NCBI GenBank assembly: GCA_020832235.1
Contig: JAFIEZ010000003.1
Coordinates: 192,450 to 256,449, forward strand
From: Bacteroidota bacterium
Lineage (GTDB): Bacteria > Bacteroidota > Rhodothermia > Balneolales > HLUCCA01
Reading direction: 5' to 3'
Length of the DNA: 64,000 bases
Position numbers and translations under genes: made by a program. Below the pieces are notes generated by a model that did no database searches, was not told the DNA's origin, and was given only the letters and a program-made list of their open reading frames with translations. Shown here piece after piece: positions 45,245 through 54,381 of the stretch; the stretch's first letter is position 1; each line of letters begins with the position of its first letter.

Positions 45245-48037
45245 ATGTATAAATGGAACGGACTAGAAATACAAGCAGAAGGAGAAGGAATATCACCATC
45301 TCTGAGCAGGCAGGTTAATCTATTAGGCACGCTTCTGGGGCATTCCGTAAGGACACAGGCTGGTGAAGCCATTTATAACAAAATAGAGCACTTTCGCCTG
45401 CAGCTCAAAGAAGCATATCAAAAAGAAGACCCGGATTTACGTCTTAAGGTACTCTCCGAAATGAAGGACCTAAATTCGTTTGAACTAGACTGGCTTTTAC
45501 GCTCATTTAAGGCATTTTTTCATCTGGCAAACAAGGCAGAACAGGAGGAAATAACACGAATTAACCGGGAGCGGGACGCAAAAGAAACCCCCGAATCTCC
45601 TCGTGCCGACTCTATTCAGGAGGCCGTCTGGTACCTTCAAAAGCAAAACTACACATTCGATGAAGTTCAGCAGTTGATTTATGCACTCGACATTCAACCC
45701 ACGCTCACAGCGCATCCAACGGAAGCACGCAGAAGGAGTGTGCTATATATCCAGCAGCGCATTACGGAGTATCTGCGTACGTTAAACAGAGAAGATCTCA
45801 CCCCCGCTGAGCGTGAAGAAACTATAGACGCAACATATAACCAGATAGCACTGCTACTGAATACCGATGATGTAAGAAGTTCTGAAATTACGGTGCGAGA
45901 TGAAATACGCAATGGGCTATATTTTTTTATAACCTCCATCTGGGATGTAATTCCAGATATCATTAAAGATATACGTAGAGCCGGGGAAGTTTACTACGGG
46001 AAGCCTTTTGATGTGAAATCGCCCGTTAAGTATCGCTCATGGATAGGTGGTGACCGTGATGGTAATCCGAAAGTTACACACGATGTTACACGTTTCGCCA
46101 TCATCGAACAACGAGAAACGGCCATCGAGCTGTTCAGAAAAGGACTTGTAGACCTGCGCAGAGAGCTGAGTATATCCGACCGTCAGGTTACGGTTCCCGA
46201 AAACTTTCGGTCACAAACCATGAAGGAAGTGGAGCAGTACCATATACAAACGGATGTTCAGGAGCTGTACAAACACGAGATATACCGGTTAAAAATTAAT
46301 TGTATGCTTGAAAAGCTTGAATTGGCCAGGCTTTCAACTCATGAAAATCAGCTCCGTGCTCATGAAAACTTATATACTACCGGTGCGTTCATTAAAGATT
46401 TGCAGCAAATAGATGAAGCGCTACGGAGTACCGGTTTTGCAGAGGTCGCTGAGACGGGAATACTTCAGAGGCTGCTCTCTCAGGCCAGAACATTCGGCTT
46501 TTCACTTACAGCATTGGATATTCGTCAGCATAGTAAAGTCTATGGAGAAACGGTAGAAGAGCTGTTGCGTCATGCCGGTGTTTGCAGAGCATATTCTCAG
46601 TACAAAGAAGATCAGAAAATAGATCTTCTCATGAGTGAGCTGTCTAATCCAAGGCCGTTAATTCCAGTTATGGCGCCCATTTCTGATGAATCTCGCGAGT
46701 TGCTAAATACCTTAAACCTCGTTCGTAAAGCTCTCGTGAGTGACCCCAAGAGTATTGGCAGTCTCATTATTTCAATGACTCATCACGTAAGTCATTTACT
46801 TGAACTTTTACTGTTGTGTAAAGAGACTGGCTTGTGGGAGTATAATGAGGGGAACATTCGAAGTATGGTTGATGTGGTGCCGCTTTTTGAAACCATCGAT
46901 GATCTCGAGCGTTCAGCTGATCTGATGGAACACATGTATACAAATCCCATCTATGAAATGCAGTTAAAGGCTCGTAACTACTTTCAGGAAATCATGCTTG
47001 GTTACTCTGATTCAAATAAAGATGGTGGTTATTGGATGGCAAACTGGGCCCTTCACAAAGCTCAGAAAAGCCTTGCACAGGTTAGCCTTAAACATCATAT
47101 AGATCTGAGATTATTCCACGGAAGGGGAGGAACCGTTGGAAGAGGGGGTGGCCGCGCCAACCAGGCCGTAACAGCTTTGCCACCGGAATGCCACAACGGC
47201 CGAATCCGATTTACGGAGCAAGGTGAGGTTATATCGTTTCGCTATGCCAGCAAGCCTATTGCACAACGTCATTTAGAGCAGGTTGTAAATGCCATGATGA
47301 AGTCTACTGGTCGCTTTAGAAAAGGATTACACAAGCGAAACCCAGCCCCTGATGAAACTTATGCCGATTTGATGGAGACCATTTCATCGGAATCTATGAA
47401 GGCTTACAGGATACTTATCGACGATCCTGCTTTTTGGCAGTGGTACATTACTACAACTCCAATTGCCCATATATCTCACCTTCCAATTGCATCTCGGCCA
47501 ATTTCAAGAAAATCATCTGATGAGGTAGATTTCGATGGTTTGAGAGCAATACCATGGGTGTTTGCATGGACCCAGCCGCGGTATAATGTGCCGGGCTGGT
47601 ATGGTGTTGGTAGCGGAATAGCGGAAGTAATTAAAGATGCAACGTCTAAAAAGGCCTTGAAACAGTTGTATAAAGAATGGAGCTTCTTTACTGCGATTGT
47701 AAATAATGCTCAGCGGGAGATGGCAAGGGCAAATCTGATCGTATCGCAATTATATTCTGATGCAGACCAATCTTTTCATATACGCATAGCGGAGGAGTTT
47801 GAACGTGCTCAACATGCTATACTACAGATAACCGGTCAGCAGGATTTACTCGCTGTTTATCCGGTTATCCAAAAATCTATCCGTCTGCGAAATCCCTACA
47901 CCGATGTGCTTAATCTACTACAGGTTGAAATGATGCAGCGCTGGAAAGACGCCGATGCTCAGGAGCGAATAGTGCTGAGGAGTTTGCTCTTCTCCAGCAT
48001 TAACGGTATCGCTGCTGCAATGCAGAGCACCGGTTGA
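45245..48037 (+). CDS. ppc: Phosphoenolpyruvate carboxylase
   Basis: 930 residues. It adds bicarbonate to PEP, giving oxaloacetate to refill the TCA cycle. Catalytic His157 is in 'LTAHPTEARRRSV', and the other signature is 'FHGRGGTVGRGGGRANQAV' (His625 to about 643). The C-terminus ends 'GIAAAMQSTG', close to the usual NTG tail that is part of the active site. The gene is complete. Together with PPDK at the right end of the window it places PEP-pyruvate-oxaloacetate balance here. Start ATG 45245 is 122 bases from the divergent patatin gene. Confidence 0.97.
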   Translation: MYKWNGLEIQAEGEGISPSLSRQVNLLGTLLGHSVRTQAGEAIYNKIEHFRLQLKEAYQKEDPDLRLKVLSEMKDLNSFELDWLLRSFKAFFHLANKAEQEEITRINRERDAKETPESPRADSIQEAVWYLQKQNYTFDEVQQLIYALDIQPTLTAHPTEARRRSVLYIQQRITEYLRTLNREDLTPAEREETIDATYNQIALLLNTDDVRSSEITVRDEIRNGLYFFITSIWDVIPDIIKDIRRAGEVYYGKPFDVKSPVKYRSWIGGDRDGNPKVTHDVTRFAIIEQRETAIELFRKGLVDLRRELSISDRQVTVPENFRSQTMKEVEQYHIQTDVQELYKHEIYRLKINCMLEKLELARLSTHENQLRAHENLYTTGAFIKDLQQIDEALRSTGFAEVAETGILQRLLSQARTFGFSLTALDIRQHSKVYGETVEELLRHAGVCRAYSQYKEDQKIDLLMSELSNPRPLIPVMAPISDESRELLNTLNLVRKALVSDPKSIGSLIISMTHHVSHLLELLLLCKETGLWEYNEGNIRSMVDVVPLFETIDDLERSADLMEHMYTNPIYEMQLKARNYFQEIMLGYSDSNKDGGYWMANWALHKAQKSLAQVSLKHHIDLRLFHGRGGTVGRGGGRANQAVTALPPECHNGRIRFTEQGEVISFRYASKPIAQRHLEQVVNAMMKSTGRFRKGLHKRNPAPDETYADLMETISSESMKAYRILIDDPAFWQWYITTTPIAHISHLPIASRPISRKSSDEVDFDGLRAIPWVFAWTQPRYNVPGWYGVGSGIAEVIKDATSKKALKQLYKEWSFFTAIVNNAQREMARANLIVSQLYSDADQSFHIRIAEEFERAQHAILQITGQQDLLAVYPVIQKSIRLRNPYTDVLNLLQVEMMQRWKDADAQERIVLRSLLFSSINGIAAAMQSTG

Positions 48038-48128
48038 GTTGTGGCATATATAGTTTTACAACTGTATCCGATTAAAGCCAATATTTTTATATGTCTTGTC
48101 AAAACCAAAGTTAATTAAGAATTACGCT

Positions 48129-49715
48129 ATGAAACGTATATACGTACTGTTGGGAGTGCTGTTATTTTCAGTCACATCGCTTATCGCTCAAACCCTTGAA
48201 AATCCCACGTTCGACTCCGATGTTGTTGAACGCATCAAACAGGAAGGGATGGAAAATTCCCAGATTATGGATTATGCCAGCTGGTTGACCGATGTATACG
48301 GTCCACGGTTAACCAACACTCCGAACCTCCTCAGAGCGCAGGAGTACACCATGCGCGTATTCGAAGAAATTGGTTTGAGCAACGTTCATTTACACCAGTG
48401 GGGACCGTTTGGTACCGGATGGGAGTTGAAACGTTTTTCCTTTCATGCGCAATCTCCATATGCCTACTTCCCAGTAATTGGATACCCTAAGGCATGGTCG
48501 CCTGGTTTTACCGAAATACAAAAAGGGGAGGCTGTGTATCTGGACATACAGAATTCTGCAGATTACGATCGCTACCGCGGCCAGCTGGCTGGAAAGTTTG
48601 TATTAATTGAAGAGCCCGTACCCGCAGAACCCAGCTGGACACCACTTGCTGCCAGGCGTTCTGTTGAAAATCTGCTTCAATTGGCAAATGCAACCCGAAT
48701 TCCGCCTCGACCCGGTATCGGAGGAGGCAATGCCGCCGCCCTGGCCCGCGCACAGGCCGCTTATGAGAGAGCAATCTTTCTGATGGATGAAAATCCTATT
48801 GCTATTATTGATCAGAGTTACAGAGGCTGGGGAGGTCAGGTGGCTATTTCGGGGGCTACGCTGCCCGCAGATCCATCGCTTGGGTGGGCGCAGCGTCCAC
48901 GCCCACATCAGATAGATGCACCAACACCAGTTCCGCAAATCTCTCTTGCCCGAGAACACTACGGCAGAATTTTTAGATTACTTGAAAAAGATATTCCTGT
49001 TGAAATTGAGATGGAGCTGGAGGTAGAATTTCAACGAGATGACCTATATGGATATAATGTAATTGCTGAAATACCTGGCACTGATCCGGAACTAAAAGAC
49101 CAGATTGTAATGCTCGGTGCGCACATCGACTCATGGCATACCGGAACGGGCGCCACTGACAATGCAGCCGGAACGGTGGTTATGATGGAGGTAATGCGCA
49201 TCCTTAAAGCCATAGGAGCAGAACCACGAAGAACAATCAGGGTGGCGCTGTGGAGCGGTGAAGAACAAGGCTTGCACGGATCGCGTGAATACGTAGAAGA
49301 GTTCTTTGGTCGTAACGACGAAAACGGCAACTTTGTGCCCGGTCCTTATTTTGAGAATTTCTCGGCATACTATAATATTGACAACGGATCAGGGCAGGTA
49401 CGAGGTATTTTCCTGCAGGGCAACGAAAATGTTCGCTCCTTATTCCGAACGTGGTTGATCCCTTTTGCAGATTGGGATGCCAGCACCGTGACTTTTGCAA
49501 ATACTGGTGGAACCGATCACCTCTCTTTTGATCGTGCCGGTTTGCCCGGATTTCAATTTATTCAAGATATGCTTGAATATTCCACATTTACACACCACTC
49601 AAATATGGATACATACGAACGACTTGTAGAACAAGATCTCAAGCGTACGGCTGTGATTGTTGCTTCTTTCGTGTACCATACAGCAATGCTCGACGAGCGT
49701 TTGCCCAGAAAATAG
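48129..49715 (+). CDS. Secreted M28 family zinc peptidase
   Basis: 528 residues from ATG 48129; ATG-like 48096 is in frame but would precede the signal peptide MKRIYVLLGVLLFSVTSLIAQ. The peptidase-associated region carries a PA-like insert. The two-zinc site is visible: His332 in 'GAHIDSWHTG', Asp344 in 'GATDNAAG', Glu378/Glu379 in 'SGEEQG', and His489/His490 in 'TFTHHSNMDTYE'. M28 exported enzymes are amino- or carboxypeptidases; the specificity is not determined. Two hairpins follow the gene. Confidence 0.85.
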   Translation: MKRIYVLLGVLLFSVTSLIAQTLENPTFDSDVVERIKQEGMENSQIMDYASWLTDVYGPRLTNTPNLLRAQEYTMRVFEEIGLSNVHLHQWGPFGTGWELKRFSFHAQSPYAYFPVIGYPKAWSPGFTEIQKGEAVYLDIQNSADYDRYRGQLAGKFVLIEEPVPAEPSWTPLAARRSVENLLQLANATRIPPRPGIGGGNAAALARAQAAYERAIFLMDENPIAIIDQSYRGWGGQVAISGATLPADPSLGWAQRPRPHQIDAPTPVPQISLAREHYGRIFRLLEKDIPVEIEMELEVEFQRDDLYGYNVIAEIPGTDPELKDQIVMLGAHIDSWHTGTGATDNAAGTVVMMEVMRILKAIGAEPRRTIRVALWSGEEQGLHGSREYVEEFFGRNDENGNFVPGPYFENFSAYYNIDNGSGQVRGIFLQGNENVRSLFRTWLIPFADWDASTVTFANTGGTDHLSFDRAGLPGFQFIQDMLEYSTFTHHSNMDTYERLVEQDLKRTAVIVASFVYHTAMLDERLPRK

Positions 49716-49773
49716 ATTGATAAGAAAACAGGCGCTAAAGTATTGTTTGGCCTCCCTGAAATGGTTATAATAG

Positions 49774-49806
49774 AAAAGCCTTCCACTTTTCAAGGTGAAA
49801 GGCTTT
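49774..49806 (+). terminator. Terminator-like hairpin after the M28 peptidase gene
   Basis: AAAAGCCTT pairs with AAGGCTTT, extended by CCAC/GGTG with a one-base bulge. Only three T residues follow, so it is a weak terminator or an mRNA 3' end hairpin. Confidence 0.5.
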
Positions 49807-49943
49807 AAACCAAAGGTCATTTAGCTTTTGTGTCGAATAGATTAGTACCTTAACAAGTATGTCTTAGTCATATAACTATATACGCAACAGATAAAAAAAA
49901 GTTGCCCATTAGTTGTAAAAATGTTCATCAATTTTTTAAAATG

Positions 49944-49974
49944 AAAAGCGACGCTCATCAGGGTCGCTTTTTTT
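49944..49974 (+). terminator. Strong terminator before the Smr gene
   Basis: AAAAGCGAC (49944-49952) pairs with GTCGCTTTT (49963-49971), loop of 10 bases, then a run of seven T residues. It ends the M28 transcript and may also act on the opposite strand. Confidence 0.85.
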
Positions 49975-50107
49975 GTTACAATATACATCCGTACTGTTAT
50001 GCAAATATTACCAGTGTATAAATTATAGATGGTCAGATTTTAGTCCGATTAGCCATCGTGCATCAATAAATCCCAAATTGTGTACGACCATTACTTTGAC
50101 ATGGAAT

Positions 50108-50452
50108 TTATTTCAACAAAACAATCGTGATGCCTTCATTTCCACAATCTCTGCGGAGTTTATCAAAAGCTTGTTTGTGGCCATTAAATCGCTTGCTCAA
50201 AGCCGAAATAGCAGCTGGTATGAACTTTTCTCCCGGATAAAAGGTCTTTATTATTTTCTGCGAAGCCAGTTCCGTTAACAGCGTATGTACAGCATTTTTA
50301 TTTGAGCCTCCCAAACCTTCAGAACCATATCCATGTACGACCTTAACAACAGCTTGACCGCTTAGATTGGCATTATGAATTGCCAGCTTAACAGCGTCAA
50401 CTGCCTGTAGATCGGTGTGTACACGGTATTTAAGTGACAGCTCTCTAATCAT
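50108..50452 (-). CDS. Small Smr-domain protein
   Basis: 114 residues. The order 'DLQAVDAVKLAIHNANLSGQAVVKVVHGYGSEGLGGSNKNAV' and the C-terminal 'GNEGITIVLLK' fit an Smr domain (as at the end of MutS2), in which the HGxGxG loop binds or cleaves DNA or RNA. It stands alone without a MutS2 body. Typical stand-alone Smr proteins carry the DxHG motif (here DLQA), so this member may not be an active nuclease. It is antisense to its neighbours and has no operon partner. Confidence 0.65.
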   Translation of the reverse strand: MIRELSLKYRVHTDLQAVDAVKLAIHNANLSGQAVVKVVHGYGSEGLGGSNKNAVHTLLTELASQKIIKTFYPGEKFIPAAISALSKRFNGHKQAFDKLRRDCGNEGITIVLLK

Positions 50453-50571
50453 ATCAAAAAGTATTAAAATTGGATTATGCTGACCATCTAGTGATTGGAA
50501 ATAATTATTTTGTTTCGTTTTTGCAACATCAAAGACACAGCATGTTTAATTACAACATAACCTAAAAATAT

Positions 50572-52869
50572 ATGCGTTATCGTAACCCGATTTCAGTAGT
50601 TGCCCTCATAGCCGGACTATTGGTAGCTGGGTGTGCCCAGACACAACAAATGGTTAACCCTTTACCAACTTCAAGTGACTATGAAAGAGCACGTTCTTTC
50701 CTGCCTGCCTCTTTATCTCAGCTTGTTCATGGTGAAGTTCAGAACTGGCAATGGGCAAACGATGTTACAGCATCCTATCGTACCCAAACAAATGAGGGAA
50801 AACGTTTCAAACTTTTCAATCTTGATGCAAGAGCATCCAGCGTGTTGTTCGATCACGAAATATTAGCACATCAGCTTTCAGAACAAACACAAAGATCTGT
50901 AAGCCATGAAAATCTGCCTTTCAATGCAATTCGACTCTCCGAAGACCTGAGAATTATTCGCTTCGCAGCTTTCGGAAAACAGTGGAGTTATGATCGTAAT
51001 GATAACCTCCTCGTTGAGTACACTCCAGATATCGTCTCACCGTCGTTTTCGGTAACTTCGCCCGATGGGAGATGGGCTGCTTTTAGAAAAGAACATGACC
51101 TTTGGGTTCGTGACTTGCAGAGTGGTGAAGATATACCACTGACATCTGATGGGGAACAATATTGGGCTTATGCTACCGATTCGCAGGGATGGACATTTTC
51201 AGAAACACCCATCCTGGCATGGTCTGATGATGGCAGCACCCTGACAACCTATCGGCTCGACGAAAGAGGCGTTGGTATCATGCACATTCTTCGTACCGCA
51301 GAAGAGCGCCCACAGCTAACCTCCTGGCCGTATGCACTGCCGGGCGATACCATAGTCCCTAAGCATCATCGATTGGTAATTAATGTGGAAACCAGGGAGA
51401 AGATATGGCTTGATGTTGAACCCGACCATCAGCGAACATCCAATTGCTGTGGTTTAACCCGAGGCTCACAGTGGGGAGATAATCAGTTTAGCAGTGACGC
51501 AAGCCAACTCGCTTTTGTTTCAACAAGTCGGGATTATGCAACCGTCACGCTACGGATAGCCGACACCCGTACCGGAGCTGTTCGCCAGGTTTACACCGAG
51601 ACCGATGAACCGTTCTTTGAATCTAATCTCACATCCCGTGGTGTTCCAAACTGGAGCGTTCTTTTCGATAGCAATGAGTTCATCTGGTTTACACGTAAGT
51701 CAGAGTGGGGACATTTGTATCTGCACGATCTGCAAACAGGTGAGCTTAAAAATCAGATTACCAGCGGGGAGTGGAACGTGGTAGACATTCATCATATCTG
51801 TTCAACAACCCGTAGAATATGGTTTACAGCTGTTGGCAAAGAAGAGGGCCGAAATGTGTATCAGGAGTACCTGTATGTTGTACATATGGATGGGAGCGGA
51901 CTCCAGCTTCTGACACCGGAAGAAGGTCACCATGAAATCGCCTTTTCGGAGTCGCATGGTTTATTTTTAAATGTCTGGAGCGATTATGTAACCCCAAGGA
52001 CATCCGTTTTGCGTAATCTGAATGGTGAAATCGTGCATAATTTCGGTCAGGCCGACATCAGTAACCTGCTAGCTACCGGCTTCCCCTTGCCAGAGCCCTT
52101 CGTTGTGAAAGCAAGGGACGGAGAAACCGATATATATGGAATTATGTTCAAACCATCAAACTTTGACCCGAAAAGGTCGTACCCCATTATTAACTCCATA
52201 TACCCCGGTCCGCAGGTCGGCAGTATCAACACTCCCGGATTCTCTCTAGCTCGTCGCGGGAATCCCCAGTCGTTGGCAGAACTTGGTTTTATCGTTGTGC
52301 TGGTTGACGCTAAAGGCACCCCGCTTCGATCAAAATCATTTCATACGGCATATTTCGGGGATATGGCCGATAATGGTCTGCTTGACCAGGCCGCGGCCAT
52401 GAAGCAGCTGGCTGAGCGCTATTCCTGGATTGACATCAACCGAGCCGGAATGTATGGTCATTCTGGAGGTGGATTTGCTACGGCAGCAGCCTTGCTCACA
52501 ATGCCTGAGTTTTTCAAAGTTGGAGTTGCCAGTGCCGGAAACATGGATAACCGTGGTTACACCTTCTACTGGGGCGAGAAGTATCACGGAGAGAGAATTG
52601 TGGACGGAGGTCATGATACGTTTGCTAATCAGGCACTTCACCTTAAAGCTGCGAACTTGCAGGGTAGACTTTTAATAACGTATGGCACAATGGACACAAA
52701 CGTTCATCCAAATACCACATTATTGCTCATAAATGAACTCATTCGTCATGATAAAGACTTTGATGTAATGGTTTTCCCGAATCGCGGCCATGGCTATTTC
52801 AATGAACCCTACCACCTCAGGCTTATCTGGGAATACTTCGTCAGACATCTTTTGGAAAACCCATTTTAA
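50572..52869 (+). CDS. S9 family (DPP-IV-like) lipoprotein peptidase
   Basis: 765 residues. Lipobox VAGC (Cys near residue 21) makes it an envelope lipoprotein. The N-terminal half is a DPP-IV-type beta-propeller ('SPDGRWAAFRKEHDLWVRD', 'AWSDDGSTLTTYRLDERG'). The C-terminal alpha/beta hydrolase has the triad Ser631 ('GHSGGGFATAAAL'), Asp708 ('YGTMDTNVHP') and His740 ('NRGHGYF'). It would cut dipeptides, probably after proline or alanine, from peptides reaching the envelope. It is followed by a terminator. Confidence 0.9.
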   Translation: MRYRNPISVVALIAGLLVAGCAQTQQMVNPLPTSSDYERARSFLPASLSQLVHGEVQNWQWANDVTASYRTQTNEGKRFKLFNLDARASSVLFDHEILAHQLSEQTQRSVSHENLPFNAIRLSEDLRIIRFAAFGKQWSYDRNDNLLVEYTPDIVSPSFSVTSPDGRWAAFRKEHDLWVRDLQSGEDIPLTSDGEQYWAYATDSQGWTFSETPILAWSDDGSTLTTYRLDERGVGIMHILRTAEERPQLTSWPYALPGDTIVPKHHRLVINVETREKIWLDVEPDHQRTSNCCGLTRGSQWGDNQFSSDASQLAFVSTSRDYATVTLRIADTRTGAVRQVYTETDEPFFESNLTSRGVPNWSVLFDSNEFIWFTRKSEWGHLYLHDLQTGELKNQITSGEWNVVDIHHICSTTRRIWFTAVGKEEGRNVYQEYLYVVHMDGSGLQLLTPEEGHHEIAFSESHGLFLNVWSDYVTPRTSVLRNLNGEIVHNFGQADISNLLATGFPLPEPFVVKARDGETDIYGIMFKPSNFDPKRSYPIINSIYPGPQVGSINTPGFSLARRGNPQSLAELGFIVVLVDAKGTPLRSKSFHTAYFGDMADNGLLDQAAAMKQLAERYSWIDINRAGMYGHSGGGFATAAALLTMPEFFKVGVASAGNMDNRGYTFYWGEKYHGERIVDGGHDTFANQALHLKAANLQGRLLITYGTMDTNVHPNTTLLLINELIRHDKDFDVMVFPNRGHGYFNEPYHLRLIWEYFVRHLLENPF

Positions 52870-52911
52870 ATCGGTGCTCAAGGGCCTTATCTTACACAAA
52901 CAATAAATCTG

Positions 52912-52940
52912 GAGGCTGAGACTTATGTTTCAGCCTCTTT
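52912..52940 (+). terminator. Terminator after the S9 peptidase gene
   Basis: GAGGCTGAG pairs with TTCAGCCTC around a short loop ACTTATG, followed by TTTTATG. The T-run is short, so it is a moderate terminator. Confidence 0.6.
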
Positions 52941-52964
52941 TATGTATTAACTGAGAATATATCT

Positions 52965-53336
52965 ATGGAAATTAAGGGAAAAGTAATCACAGTATTACCG
53001 GAACAGAACGGAGAATCAAAAAACGGCACGTGGAGAAAACAGGAATTTGTAATCGAAACCTTTGATCAATACCCCAAAAAAGTCTGTATGGAGATCTGGG
53101 GCGATAAAATAGATGATATGATGCCGAAAGAAGGTCAGGAGGTCACCGCATCCATCAATATTGAAAGCAGAGAATGGAATGGTCGCTGGTTTACCAATGT
53201 TAAAGCTTGGAAGATAGAATCGGGGAGCACTGAAGACTTCGGTAACCCTGCTGATAACACGCCGAGGAATGCCTCCGGGACAACACCCATATTAGACGAT
53301 GGTTTTGACGACGATGATGATGTGCTCCCATTCTGA
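52965..53336 (+). CDS. DUF3127 protein with SSB-like acidic tip
   Basis: 123 residues. The N-terminal 75 residues match DUF3127 ('GKVITVLPEQNGESKNGTWRKQEF', 'CMEIWGDKIDDM'), a small beta-rich, OB-like family of unknown function common in Bacteroidota. It ends in a flexible acidic tail 'DDGFDDDDDVLPF', which closely resembles the SSB partner-binding tip (the ssb of this window ends EDEGDLPF). This suggests DNA-related work or recruitment of SSB-interacting proteins. No family function is established. It has its own start 95 bases after the upstream S9 gene. Confidence 0.78.
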   Translation: MEIKGKVITVLPEQNGESKNGTWRKQEFVIETFDQYPKKVCMEIWGDKIDDMMPKEGQEVTASINIESREWNGRWFTNVKAWKIESGSTEDFGNPADNTPRNASGTTPILDDGFDDDDDVLPF

Positions 53337-53405
53337 GTTGACGATTATCTGAAATACATGTTTTTTAGCGATAACTCGCTTACCAACTCACTCGTTTAAG
53401 AACCC

Positions 53406-54335
53406 ATGAAATACCTTTTCTTGCTGGTAATATTTATGCAGCTTTTGACTGCTTGTACACAGGAAACCAATTTGGGGAGCCCTGAAACGGATGAGGCTTA
53501 CGATGCTACGGTGGACACGTTTTTTGATGATCGTGTTGAACGACTCAAAGAACCGCTGGGATGGATGCGCCTTGCGGGCATGTATTGGTTAGATGAAGGA
53601 TCCCAATCTTTCGGAGGGTCAGTTGAAAATGATATACAATTTCCGGAGCAATATGTACCTCCCAAAGCAGGTTATTTCCAGTTCGATGGCACCACAGTCA
53701 CAATGAAGGTATATAATGATGTTGAAATTTCAGTAAATGGTGAATATGTGAACGAAGCTGTACTTCACTCAGATGAGACTACCGGTCTATTTGCAGTTCA
53801 TGGTTCACTTCACTGGACAATCATACAACGGGAAGACCTCACTGGCATTCGCTTGTATAATACTGAAAACGAATTGATCGACAGGTTTACCGGCTTCGAT
53901 CGATTTCCAACCGATTCGAAATATTATGTTTATGCGCGGATGGTACCCCATGCAGAGCCCACAACCATTCCTGTGATTAATGTACTCGGACAAACCTCAC
54001 AGGTGAATTCTCCCGGACGCCTTCATTTTCATATTGATGGTCAGCCTTTTAGTCTCATTGCACTGGAAGGGGGAGAGCGTATGTTTATTATTGTTGGGGA
54101 TGAAACTAACCGTACAGAAACCTTTCAAGGAGGGCGATACCTGTATGTTGATTACCCTGCAGAAGGCACCGATATTACCCGCATTGATCTCAACCTCTTG
54201 TACAATCCACCGTGTGCATTCAATCCATATACGACCTGTCAATTCCCTCCTCGTGAAAATATCTTGCCAATTCGTTTGGAGGCTGGAGAGAAACGCCCAT
54301 CATCCGAATACAGCGCATCAAAAGATGTAATTTAG
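53406..54335 (+). CDS. DUF1684 lipoprotein
   Basis: 309 residues. Lipobox LTAC (Cys near residue 17) predicts a lipid anchor. The family signatures 'LGWMRLAGMYWLDEGSQSFG' (about 50-70) and 'LYNPPCAFNPYTTCQFPPRENILPI' near the C-terminus mark DUF1684. Members have no determined biochemical function. The Cys-Pro rich end is characteristic of the family, including 'LEAGEK'. It starts 69 bases after the DUF3127 gene and lies 46 bases before the TonB receptor, so it may be cotranscribed with either. Confidence 0.85.
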   Translation: MKYLFLLVIFMQLLTACTQETNLGSPETDEAYDATVDTFFDDRVERLKEPLGWMRLAGMYWLDEGSQSFGGSVENDIQFPEQYVPPKAGYFQFDGTTVTMKVYNDVEISVNGEYVNEAVLHSDETTGLFAVHGSLHWTIIQREDLTGIRLYNTENELIDRFTGFDRFPTDSKYYVYARMVPHAEPTTIPVINVLGQTSQVNSPGRLHFHIDGQPFSLIALEGGERMFIIVGDETNRTETFQGGRYLYVDYPAEGTDITRIDLNLLYNPPCAFNPYTTCQFPPRENILPIRLEAGEKRPSSEYSASKDVI

Positions 54336-54381
54336 GCATGCCTAAAATCTGTTTTGTTCGTATATTCCTACTATTGAATTG

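Larger units (their letters stand above)
49716..50107. other. Convergent intergenic region with two hairpins
   Basis: 392 bases between the M28 gene and the minus-strand Smr gene. It holds the terminator-like hairpins at 49774-49806 and 49944-49974. I see no gene in the rest; the long open frame 49973-50278 is antisense to the Smr gene. Confidence 0.5.

Noticed and set aside
49973..50278. Plus-strand open frame of 101 codons
   Set aside because: It is antisense to the Smr gene, whose family match is better.
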